Shown one piece after another: positions 34,217 to 46,000 of a stretch of DNA of 64,000 bases. Positions within the stretch are counted from its first letter, which is position 1, and each line of letters begins with the position of its first letter. Below the pieces are notes generated by a model that was not told where the DNA came from, did not search any database, and worked only from the letters and a program-made list of their open reading frames with translations. Source of the stretch: Monomorium pharaonis (taxonomy: Eukaryota; Arthropoda; Insecta; Hymenoptera; Formicidae); the NCBI RefSeq assembly GCF_013373865.1, contig NC_050468.1, forward strand, positions 12,573,996 to 12,637,995, given 5' to 3'. The position numbers and the translations under genes were made by a program.

Positions 34217-36830
34217 AATTATATCGTAGCAAATACGCGTAATATATACAGAATTTCTGTATATGCAGAATTTAAAAAAAATTTAATCTGTTTTTTACAA
34301 TTATTTTGTAATCTTGTTTCTCTTTTATATATAATTAACTCTTGTTTTGCCGTTCGTCATCGCCGTGGTAATCTTATCAAAATATTTCTCCGATTACTTT
34401 GCTTCGATGCTTCCGTTAGTTGTTTGATTAGTGTCTCGCGAAGTGATGATGAGAGTAGTGACGCAGCTTCCAATATTCGCGGTGTTATTTCAATCGCACG
34501 TGTCTCACGATGAATAAAGACCCAATTAAATCGTATAATTATTTACGCAATTTGTTGTGCAAAGCGAATTGATGGTTGATGATTCAATTACGTATATTCT
34601 CGTGATAATATATTCGTTTTCATGTATTATGCTGAAGGCATATTGTGACTGTAATTAAAATAATTATAATTAGGTGCTCAATATCTATGATTATTATTAT
34701 AGTTGGTGCTGAACATACACATAATTACAAATTATATTTTTTGTATCATCTATATTTAAATTATAATTACAATTTTTTGTCAGTATACACTTCATATATC
34801 ATTATTACAAACATTATATACATATGTATATATAGCAAAATAATAACTGCAAAAATGGAATTTTATATTTATTATTTTAATATTTAGTTCTAGTCACAAA
34901 TATTATTCTTTCAATGCAGTCGAGTTTTAACTGGGTCAGTTGGAGAGGGCGCGGATATACTAAGTCGATCTAAGTAAAATGTAATAAAATCCTAAAAAAT
35001 GTAATAAAATTTACAATTTCATCGTTACCTGCTTATCGCGGTTTACGAAATTGCTTGTTCAAACCGCCAAATTCACAATGTGCAACCACGTAGGGATTAA
35101 CCGCGGTAGATCACAGTGTAATTATGTCGGTGCCGCATAGTGCGTTATCGCAAATCGATGACGTCGCCGACACGCCGTATTTCTCTCGCTTATTATCTCG
35201 AAATATAAACTTCTCTCGTCTCTCTTTCTCCCTTTGTCGAGACCGGAACTCCGTTTTGAACAATTCTACATGGATTCCGATATGATGACACACTTTACGC
35301 GGCACTCATTTTTCAGTATGAATACGAACGACCTAGCGACAAAGAATATTTTTTTCCAATTTTTTTCACTATTAAAAGACAACAATTACAATTTTATCTC
35401 ACTATGCATTTCACTATAACTTTTAAATGATTTATAATGACATTTTTAACAATCTTGCGCTAGTTTTAATATAAAATTGAACCATATAAATCGCCAAAAA
35501 ATGCTTGCAAACCTTTTTTATACATAATTTTCTGATATATGAAGTACTTTTAAAAAGCTTTCTGTGATAATTAAATTAGTATTGCGACTTTAAAATTAAG
35601 TCAACAATATTATCTCTGAATCTTATTTTTTTTTGTTTGTCACAAAATTAATTATAATACAGATTCTATTTGTAATGACAATTCTGAACACGTATCTCAA
35701 TATTGAATTAAAACGGCGATACGTCGCGTGAAGAGAAAACAGTTCCCGAACCGAAAAGCTTTACGGCACTGATGACACACAATATGCGGCGTTCGTTATG
35801 CGATTCACAGACTGTACTGTGTATGTACACGAAGTTAAAGAGATTCCACCGCGATATATAAATGTCGCGCGATGTATCCGCGCTGAACGTTATTCTCGAG
35901 CGATTTGCTGGCGACGTCGGTGTCTCGCTCATCGGTCCTGAGCTGACACTCCGCAATTGTCTCCCGACGAGGAAGAAGTCGAGCACGAACGCCGTTGAAG
36001 CCGTTGGTCGCCGATTGGATCAGCTGCGAGATCTCGATCAGCTGGATTCACGCATGATCACGTGAAATTTGGAAAAGATGCTGCGACTCACCACTCTGAG
36101 GGTCTGTGTCTCTACCGATAATCTAATCTAATCTAACCTTACGGTCGGGAAGGGATTTAAATTTATCTGTGGCAAGGGAGATTGTGAAAATTCGTATAGC
36201 GGTGAGCTCAGCCTTTCGATACTGGGAATAGCGTCCCCAATATCGAAAGCATACTTGATTGACACAACGATCGACATTATCTCGAAAATGGAATTTATAC
36301 TGTTCTCCATTTTTAATCAATTATCCTTAACTCTTTAATTGTATCGTAGTCAATGACAATCTGGTAAGAAGTTAGAAATTGTTACGATTATTTTAAAAGT
36401 TTGGGCTTTCCTAGAGAACCTACAGTTCTTCGAGAAGTTTTTATCTTAAATTATTGCAAGACATATGCATTATTTTCTTACAAATTAACATGTTGCTTTT
36501 TTAAACTATAAATGGTATTTAAAAAACTACAAAATTATTATACATATATGAATCATCCATAACGCATCAGTGTTAAATAAAACAGTATATAATTTTTATT
36601 AATAAATTTATTTGCATTAAATTGATATATTATTCTAAAATGACTTCTTTTTAAGGAACGTTTAATTATGCTAAATTTAGTTCGAATTCTTATTATATCG
36701 ATGACGTCACTTTCATGTAATGAAAAATGCAGTCAAATAAAAATTTAAATTTAGTGATTCTATGTGTATACTCGTAGCAAAAAATGAAGGTCGTTTTCGG
36801 TTTTTGTGCTGAATAGACAAATTCAAAGAG
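34217..36830 (+). other. Non-coding stretch with GC-balanced islands before the large exon
   Basis: AT-rich with CpG-containing islands at 34,340-34,510, 35,000-35,300 and 35,700-36,120. The last has a 67-codon plus frame (35,862-36,065, MSRDVSALNVILERF...) of unknown meaning, which could be an alternative first exon or UTR for the exon at 36,831. No domain is recognised. Confidence 0.35.
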
Positions 36831-38087
36831 AATGCCATGCGGAAGGCCAAACACGAGCGTCTTAGAATCGCGGCGGCGTTCTTCCGTAATAGTTTCGATG
36901 AAGAAGATGATGAAGAAAAGGAGGATAAAGCCACGTTAACAACAGAATCGGATGAAGTTCTCTCGCAAACCTTTGACGGCGATTCGACAACAGTCCGAAG
37001 AAAGATCAGCGTCGCAAATCCAGAGATTCCCTCAAAGTTGGTTGCACCTGATCCTGAACTTGCAATTTCCATCTCGTACGTGGAAGATCGCACTTTTAAA
37101 CGTTCGCCTGAAAGACCCAGCTCGTCGAACAATGTGGTGCATGCGATACCAAGTCATTGTGACGCAAAAGAAGTATATAACAGGAACAGTGATGTGATTT
37201 CGAAAACCGAAACGCGAAGTTTGACAGTGCCGATGGTAGATTCCGACGCGTCCAAGCACGAAAATGTCATTACGAAGGAGTCGTCTGCGAGGTTTCATTC
37301 CTCATCAGTCGGAGACCACCCAGTGCGCTCTCATACGAAGCCAACTATTGTGAATAGATGGAAGCATTCTCAATTGTCGCCCAATTTTTTAGAGGTTCCT
37401 TCAAAAGCCAGTGAACACGTTCATTTACCGGAGCGACCACTAAATACCGAAGAAGATTCGAATATCGGGAAAGTACGCTGCAATGCAGCGCCGCAATCTT
37501 CACTGACAGCCGCTATTCGAGACAGTTTTGACGAGAATCTTGGCAAAAGTAGCAGCCGTAGGTTAACGTTGCCGATGACGAATTCCGATTTGAACCAATC
37601 TACTTTGCAAAACCCTGCGATGAAGATCAACCAGAAGTCGCCGACCTTTGAAGACATTCTGGCCGGCACCAGCGTGAATCCAATCCGAAAGTCCAGCATA
37701 GCAAACGCGGCTATCTGCTCAAGCCTGGCTCCGAGTTTGCTCGGCGCTATCCCCGGTGTACCGAATTCCCTCTTGCCGAATGGTGACTACAATCTACAGC
37801 GAAGCGCCACATTGTCGAATCTGTCGACCACCTCCACTGCCATCAGCGACGACATTTCCATTGGTAGAACGCGCCGCGGATTGAGGTCGTTTCTTCGTCT
37901 TCACATACCTGAATCACATCCCGCGACCTGGCATGACGACGAGGGCTACCATCATCACTTGCACAATTACCACAATCCTCATCACGTGTTCTCGCACATT
38001 CACGTACCCACCATCACCTTCACAGCGCCAGCCACTGATGGTATCGGTCGCAAGTTTAGCTTCGCCATTCGAAGGCACTCGCAGGCG
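36831..38087 (+). CDS. Large phase-0 exon: about 419-aa disordered, Ser- and His-rich segment, probably alternative KIDINS220 N-terminus
   Basis: This is the longest open frame in the window. ATG at 36,837 or acceptor AG at 36,829-36,830 (phase 0) could begin it. Donors at 38,088 (GCG|GTTAGT) or 38,094 (AGT|GTAAAG) both end it in phase 0. The segment has an acidic run (EEDDEEKEDK) after RIAAAFFRNSFD, two related blocks (RSLTVPMVDSD and RRLTLPMTNSD), a second DSFDEN, and a His-rich stretch (HHHLHNYHNPHHVFSHIHVP). It closes with RKFSFAIRRHSQ, which looks like a basic phosphosite region. No catalytic domain is seen. The upstream acceptor is weak (a better one at 36,816 would be in a different phase), so it may instead be a first coding exon. 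Assignment to KIDINS220 rests on strand, position and phase. Confidence 0.6.
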
Positions 38088-38093
38088 GTTAGT

Positions 38094-40759
38094 GTAAAGC
38101 CAGGATGCACGTCGTTTCGCCATTTCTTTGTTAACATTTCTTTTTATTAACATTGAGCGTCTTTTTAAGTAAAACACTTCTAAATTGGAAGAAGCTAAGT
38201 AGTATAATATAGACTATTAATTAACAAATAATATTCGAAGACTAATGTAGATTTATGATTTATGAAACCTACTTTGAATGGGGTGATCCTAAAATAGATG
38301 CTAAAATAATATAAATTATAGATTTATTCCATTCTTGGCTTTTGTCTTTTAAACCCTTTAAATAACAGCCCGTAGCAATTAACTTTAACGTTTATGAAAT
38401 AATAAGATTATGTTGATAAAGCGAACAAATGAGAATTAAAACTCTTTGTCGTTTACTTTATCGAGCGTAGTGAAGCACGGCGATGGTATCACGTGTTGAT
38501 ATTAGACTGACTAGACATTGACGTAAGTGTCTATAATATTACATTTGATTAATTTGTATACTAGCACATGCTCTAGTTAAAATAATTTGCGCTTCACATT
38601 GATACGCCTGTTTAAGATCGAACCGAGTCGAAACGATGACAATGAATCTCGTCGTGAATAATAGAACGCTAATTGTTGCAATTGCAAGTCTCTGTCGTTG
38701 ACGTAGCTCGAGCCTTTATCTTATCGGAATTATTGCATTTATAACGAGGCAAGTAAGACTAATCTGTGAGTAGGAATCGAATGTCACGGCCATTAATCTA
38801 ATTATTATCTTAGACAATAACTGAATTTGTCTATTGTCTTGCGTTATTGTATTGAATAATTTCATGAAATATTAAATTATAGAGATTAGAAATCTGAACA
38901 ATTAAATCAAACTAAATGTTCAAATTGTTGTACGTATGTCTCCACACATGAAATATATCTTATCACTAAAATTATAAATGTACATCTTTTCAATTTTGAA
39001 ATAAATATACAAAATTTAATTAAAGTAGATTATACTTTAGAATTTTTTAAACCACGGATTATTCACGATGCTGAAACTATCATTGCATTTTTTAATTTAA
39101 AGAACCATATACATTTACAATTTTGCAATTTTTTGATTGCGATAAAAAAATTAAACAAGAAATTAATCAAAAAAGTTTTTCATTAGTTTTTAGTGTTTAA
39201 AAAAATGTAATTAATCAATCAGGTGTCTTCAAGAGTAGTCACGCGTTTTTTTAAATATGAGAACTAGTGACGAAATTTGATATAATTTCTGATAAAATTT
39301 GGATGTGAAATAGAGCAAAGTATGATTTTTATACAATGAAATGAACATGATGTCTTCGTCTCCTTTCCTTTTTCTACAAAAAATTCACAAAGTTAGGTCT
39401 TGGTTTGACACTTGTTTGAGGTGTACTTTTAATCCTGCTATTAAAATTCTAAAAAGTATCTTTTCTATCTTGAGATAGAAATACAAAGTTCAATTGAAAT
39501 AGATTACAACTTTTTTTAGCCAAGGACCATTTTACAATTCTGGAAATTACCACTGCCCCTTTCAACTTAACGTAACTACGATAAATGATTTAATGGATCT
39601 AATACGTATCGTAAACTAACGTCTGTCGTATGGATTCGATAAAAACTCCACATGCCACGGAAAATTTTGGAGGCACTTACGTAACGCTGGGTGCCACGTG
39701 TACATACATGATGGAATCTTGCCCGACTCGGTTCTGTCATCGATCTTGATGGCTAATGTCCGCGCTATATCCGCCGACACTCGCGAATTAACACAGTGAC
39801 ACTATCTCCAGTGCAAAAGCGCAAAGCATCAGTATCGTCTGCAGTGGTACGTATAATAAGTCATACCACTGCCAGATATTTCAACGTAGTGTAGACAAAA
39901 TTAGCCGCATGAAATAGAACTGATCTAATGTATTCGTATGTGTGTCGTGTGCTTGTGTGCGATTGCACGTCCGCGACATTTCCAGATTTTTATTCAGTAG
40001 AATTCGGGCCACAGTAAACGACGAATGGTTCTATAATCCCTGTAAGAGACTTCAAGCATCGAGAAGAAATTTTTCCTTTAGGGTAATTCGAGAAAGCACA
40101 TTTCCGAATTTTGATTTCGCGTCAGAATTTGAATTTACATTTCCCTTTTTTTTCCCCCGAGATATTTATATTTATTCATTTTTAGTCTAAAATGAAATTA
40201 TCAGCGGCATTAAAAAAATATTTCGATTTAAGATCTACAAAGTTTATATGGTTTATAACAAAGTTTAGTAGCTATTACTATCGTCATTTATTGCGCGAGG
40301 GAAGTGGAGGACTTTCGCATCGAAGAATCATGAATACAATTCTTGTCATGGTGTATTCACCATTATCCTCTTACATAAATGCCAGGTTTATTTACGCATG
40401 TTAGATTTTATCGATAATATATGTCGGCGAAATGTCATTAACTGTTGCCACAGGATCTTCTAAACGAAAGAAACGCACGGCAGTATTTGCTACGGGATTA
40501 TATCCCTGTTCGATGTTTAACATCAATATTTTGATGTAGTAATATTTAGATTCTAGATTGTTATAATATCTAATATATATAAATTCCACAACGCGAAACT
40601 CGATACGCAAGGCATTATAGCAGATTCGATTTTAATCGGATTTTACTGTAAGTATTGTCTAAGCGCAAAATTTCTGTGTTATTAATCAGCTTGTAAACTG
40701 TGGGCATGAAAAATAATATGAGTGTTAAAGAGATAGTAAAAAGGAAAGTGGAAGACTAA
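38094..40759 (+). other. Intron-like stretch
   Basis: AT-rich with mixed patches at 38,450-38,780 and 39,590-40,030. Small frames (39,942-40,190 and others) have no recognisable content. Confidence 0.45.
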
Positions 40760-40858
40760 GGCTGCGTTTCGATATTCACTGTCAGTACTGAAATTCTACA
40801 GTGTATGTAACGTAAACTATAGATTTTTAGTACTGGCAGTGAATATTGAAACGCAGCC
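40760..40858. mobile_element. Palindromic MITE, copy 3
   Basis: A 99-bp hairpin with ends GGCTGCGTTTC and GAAACGCAGCC. Arms contain ATTCACTGTCAGTACTGAAA and its complement. The left flank is TAA, the right is TGT, so the duplication has decayed. Confidence 0.8.
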
Positions 40859-41819
40859 TGTTTGTGTTACACAAAACGAAAAATTGCAACGAGATTATAC
40901 ATATATGTGCACAATCATAAAAGCCAAAAGAATTTCAAAAATTACAATAACATAACAATTAATAATTAATAATAACATAATTAAAAATTACAATAACTTA
41001 ACAATTAAAAAAACTATCATAATAGGATACAATGAATAATAAAGTACTAAAGTCAGCTTATGCAAATAATATATAAAAAATTTATTTCTAATTAAAAAAA
41101 ACTCTGCTTTGCTCATCTGCGGTCTACAACTAACATTGCTAACTTTCGTCTAGTTGCTTTCGCTGTGATCATCCCTTATCATTCACGTGTGTCATTCACT
41201 ATCGCTGACCCGGATTCGATTCTGCGAAATTGAAAAGCGCGAGCAGTATTCTCCATTTCTCCGGTCGCGAATGGAGAACGCGCACTCCGCTTGCGTTTGT
41301 AAACCAAGTTGAAACGATTAATATACAGTATGCAATACTTTCATGCATACTTACTCACTAAACTTGTGTGTGTATTGTCATTGATTGAAATAAAACATCA
41401 TAAATCTAACGTCGCTCGAGAACAAAAGAAAAACTCGGCCGCATAATGTCGATCTCTGTTTTTTTAATCAGAGTCGAAACGAGAGGTCCTTTTATTTTAC
41501 TTTGAAGCTGAAACTTGGTGTCTTACAGGCTTGTTAACAAAAGAGTCGAGAAGTATAAATCAGAATTTCAAAGACCTTAAGGAGTGTATTTTTGGATTTA
41601 TTTATAGTTTTGCTTCTGATTAATAGTTATGCTGCAGATTGTGAGACTATCCTTCAACGGCAATTCAGAATCGCCGCTTGTTCTGTTATTCGTACATCCT
41701 GATAACTCAAAAGCTTACCTTTGTAATATATTGTGGCACAACTGCATTTGCGTCGAATTTATTTAAGCATAATGTATTATTCAAAAGTAAATCAAATAGT
41801 CATAGTCCCAACGTTTTTA

Positions 41820-41955
41820 CCAACTACATTTCTATCAACGTAGATTAACTTTAATCTTGATTTAACTCATTGTCTATTTTTTTCTAATTTTTAGAATTAG
41901 AATAAGATAACAAGTTAAATCGAGATTAAAGTTAATCTACGTTGGTAGAAACAGT
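41820..41955. repeat. Hairpin with about 45-base arms
   Basis: TATCAACGTAGATTAACTTT...ATTTAACTC is followed after a short T-rich loop by its imperfect complement ending AATCTACGTTGGTAGAAAC. It is probably a small MITE; no target duplication is obvious. Confidence 0.7.
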
Positions 41956-42237
41956 TTATAGAAAAATTTTTAAGTAAAAACTAATTTAATAGATAAATCT
42001 GACATTCAAATTTTTTAAAATCTTTTTTTTTAATTGTTAAATTTCTACTCGAAAATTATAAAAATTTTGAAAGAAAGAATTGAATAGTGCAATTTGCTAT
42101 ATATTTTGCATAGGTTTTTTCTGTGAACAGTAATTGAATTTATCTGATTTTATTTGTGAATTTTTCTAACGGACAGTTAATAACAGCGGCTAAAATCGAA
42201 GGTGGCTTAACGACGATCTCTCTTGATTTTTTTACAG

Positions 42238-42369
42238 ACATTGCATCGGACTGACTCGATGGTATCGCTTTGTTACCGATCACTCGCGAGCTATATCACA
42301 GATGATAATCTCGTCGGACTGCAGAGCTTTCTCGAAAACAAGCGAGTGCAGGTCGACGATAGAGATGAG
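42238..42369 (+). CDS. KIDINS220: KIDINS220 exon: ankyrin N-cap
   Basis: Starts after ttttttacag in phase 0 with TLHRTDSMVSL and ends DDRDE before GAG|gtaagc. LASYITDDNLVGLQSFLENK corresponds to the first, capping ankyrin helices of the family. Because it opens in phase 0 without its own start, an upstream exon is implied, or initiation at the internal Met eight codons in. Confidence 0.9.
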
Positions 42370-43025
42370 GTAAGCGTGATGAGTATGGATCGAAAAAGTT
42401 TCTGAAGGTCACTTAATTATAATAAAAAATTTTACAATAAAATTTTGTTTAACAATCGATATAAATATGTAATAAAAGTCTTTTCATTGCGCAAAATTTT
42501 GAAGGAAAAATATAAAAAATAAATATAGTTTAACAAAAAAATAATTTCTTTTGAATATTAGAGTAAGACTAGTTATTTGTTATAATTTTTTTATACTAAC
42601 ATAAGTATGAATCCAATTTTCAAATTGCACGTCATAATTTTGAGAAATTTGCAATTAAAATTACAAAAAAAATTATTTTTACATGCTTTGCTACATTATA
42701 CAATACATGTGGCGACTGTTGATATGTGACATGCTGGAGAACTTTTATTACGATCAAAATTAAATATGTTATTAGAACTCTTTACCTTCAAAAACGTAAA
42801 AACAACTTTAAAAAACCCTTAAGTTTAAAAAAATGTGGAAGGTTATTTGGCAAATTGCCAATGATCTAATTCACAGCTTTTTCGCAATAAACTTTACGTT
42901 TAATCATGAATATCTTATTAATTATGTCGACAGAAAGAAGTTTTTTTGTTGACATGTGCGTTAAAAGTGATAACACCCCCCCACACACACACACATACAC
43001 AAATTTTATACATATACATATACAT

Positions 43026-43077
<52 letters not shown>

Positions 43078-46000
43078 TGCGTGTGTGTGTGTGTGTGTGT
43101 GTTATATACACATACAATGAATGGGTACAGTTCCGAAAAGGGTAAATCTCCGATCGCGCTGAAATTTTGACCAAAGCTTATCCTTGATTAGAGAAGAAAG
43201 TCCCTGAAAGAATTTTTGGCGACAAAGCCTCGTTTGCCTCCCCCCCAGCCCTCTTCAAAGTTTTTCCAGTTCTTACTAAATATCTCCAAAAATACTGATT
43301 TTAGAGAAAAAAGTTTGAAACAAAAAATGAAGCTCAAAAAGCTCTACAAAAAAGTTATATACATTTTTTACGTAAACCTATTATTTTGGCTGTTATGACT
43401 CAAAATAACTCGGCGGGGGTCAAATTGACCCCGTGAAACATTTTTTTTTTTATTTTTTTTTACTAAATATGCGAAAATTTTTTAATTTAAAAGTTATATA
43501 TATTTATTTAATATAAAGAAAGGTTTAATTGCAAATTGGAAAAAAAAGTAATTTTTTTACAGTTTAACATAAAAAAAATATTTTAATAATTTAAAATAAA
43601 ACATAAACATTACTATAGTTTAACATATAACACAAAAAATAATATTTATCATGTATTGTATTTATAAAACGTAAAATAAACGACATCCACGCTTGTATAG
43701 TACCACATAGATTTGCGACTTTCCACGTTGTTCGTTTCCAATGTTTTCGCATTAACCAAATATCGACTTTAAAATGTGTGGGTTAGAAAAAATTACGGGG
43801 AGGGGGTGCAGGTTTCGCCCCTCCCCCGCCCACGCGTTCTCTGCACAACCCTTTGCGAATTTCCACGCGAAACGAGATATATTTCTCGCAAAACGAGATT
43901 ATAGAAAAATTTTGTTTTATGTTAAACTGTAAAAAAATTACTTTTTTTTTTCAAATTTGCAATTAAACTTTTCTTTACGTTAAATAAATATATATAACCT
44001 TTAAATTAAAAAATTTTCGCATATTTAATAAAACAGAAATTAAAGAAAATGTTCGACGGGATCAATGTGACCCCCGCCGAGTTATTTTGTGTCATAACAG
44101 CCAAAATAATAGGTTTACGTAAAAAATGTATATAATCTTTTTTGTAGAGCTATTTATGAGCTTTATTTTTTGTTTCAAATTTTTTTCTTTCAAATCAATA
44201 TTTTCGGAGATATTTAGTAAAAATTGTAAAAAGGGGGCTGGGGGGGCAAACGAGGCTTTGTCGCCAAAAATCCTTTTAGGGACTTTCTTCTCTAATCAAG
44301 GGTAAGCTTCGGTTAAAATTTCAGCGCGATCGCGTTTACCCTTTTCGGAACTTTACCCCAATAAATTATATCATTTATACATATATATTTAAAGGAATCT
44401 ATTATGGTAAATTACACTGTATATCTGTGTGTTTCATAAAAATTAAAAATTATACACTTATTATATATTTGACTTCATTGTCATAAGCGGAAATTTGCTA
44501 TTTTAGCAAAACTCTATATTTAAATTTTAATATAAAAATTAATAATATAACTAAAAAGTAAAATATTGAAATTTTTAAAATGCATTTTACAGTGGCTAAA
44601 TAATATATTCATGACTTTCAAGATTAGAATTTCAAGATAACATTAACCTTATTTACAAAAAAAATTTACTTATTTGTAAAAAGAGCCATTTTTGCAATTT
44701 AAACCTTATTGTTATATTTTATAAACCTGACGTGTTAGTAAAATTTGGTTTGTGACACTATTTTCAACATCCAAAAATCTATAAGAGCCTGTCTAGTTTA
44801 AAATAATGTTTCGCCGTATAAACTGGTGTAATCTTCATGAATAAATAAAAAAATGCATATAAAAAATTGTGACTACGTAAAAAAAAATTCTTACATTTGC
44901 TGCGATGGAGTCGTTGAATTTTCTTTGACAAATTATTCTCTTACAATAGAATGGTAGCACCGCCCTCATCCTTGCAGCAACCAAGGGAAAAATACACTTT
45001 GTCCGAGAACTCATCAATCATGGAGCGGACGTCAATGCTGAAGATGCGGTTGGTTGAAAGCGTGTAATTAATGTAATTATACATAGTAATTGAAAATTCC
45101 AATATATGTACGTTTTTCTATAATTTCTCAGGACAATTGGACGGCGTTGTTGTGCGCGGCAAAGGAAGGCTATACCGAGATTTGTCTTGAATTGCTTGAG
45201 CACGGCGCCGATTTGGAACATCGAGACATGGTCAGCAGAAGTTGCATACTTTATTAACCTGGCGTAATGCCATTAATGCAAAAATATAACTGAAAACTCA
45301 TCATATTTACAAAAATTTGATTCTCTTTTGTCATATAAACCAAGAGTTTTATGTTTTATCGTTGTCACCAGAAGTTATTTTTATTAATATATAACTCTGT
45401 CAAAATTTTTTTATATTTTTTAATAATATTTTAAATTTAATGATTATTGTATACATTTTTGTCGATTAATTTGCAGTCTTACTTTTAACAAAGAAATATG
45501 TAAAATTTAATAGGAAAATCTAATTATTAGGAAAACTAAAAAGAGTAATGTTATTTTTATAACTACAAACATTTTGTTTTAATATAATTTATTATTTATT
45601 TAATTGTTTAATAGTTAATTTACTTAATTATTATTTTTTTCTCAAGAAGCTAATCGGCTTTAATTCTGTAATATGGTAATATTCAACTGTCTGTAGCAAA
45701 ACAGACACAAAAAAATTAAGAGAATTAGCATAAAAAGTACTCTCTTAATTATCGTGTCAGTGTTTATCTTATTGGACTATTGTCTTTTTTAATCATTGAT
45801 ACTTCTTACGACGATAAAGTTTTGTAAGAGCAAAGGATGTTTGAATTGTTTTATTCTTATTTTTTGAATCAAACGCGGGTTGGTGATTATTGAATAGATA
45901 TTAAATTATGTTAACAAAACTACAGACTATTTATATTGTTTTTAAAGACGCCATTTTTTTTCCTAATATAAATACTTTTCTATAAAAAAATTGACATTTT

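Noticed and set aside
36713..37132. 139-aa minus-strand frame opposite the large exon
   Set aside because: A shadow of the plus-strand frame: Ser-rich mirror of the acidic and Ser codons, no domain, no supporting splice sites.
39942..40404. Plus-strand frames of 82 and 70 aa
   Set aside because: No domain, no good splice sites at the ends, and low-complexity Phe/Ile tails.
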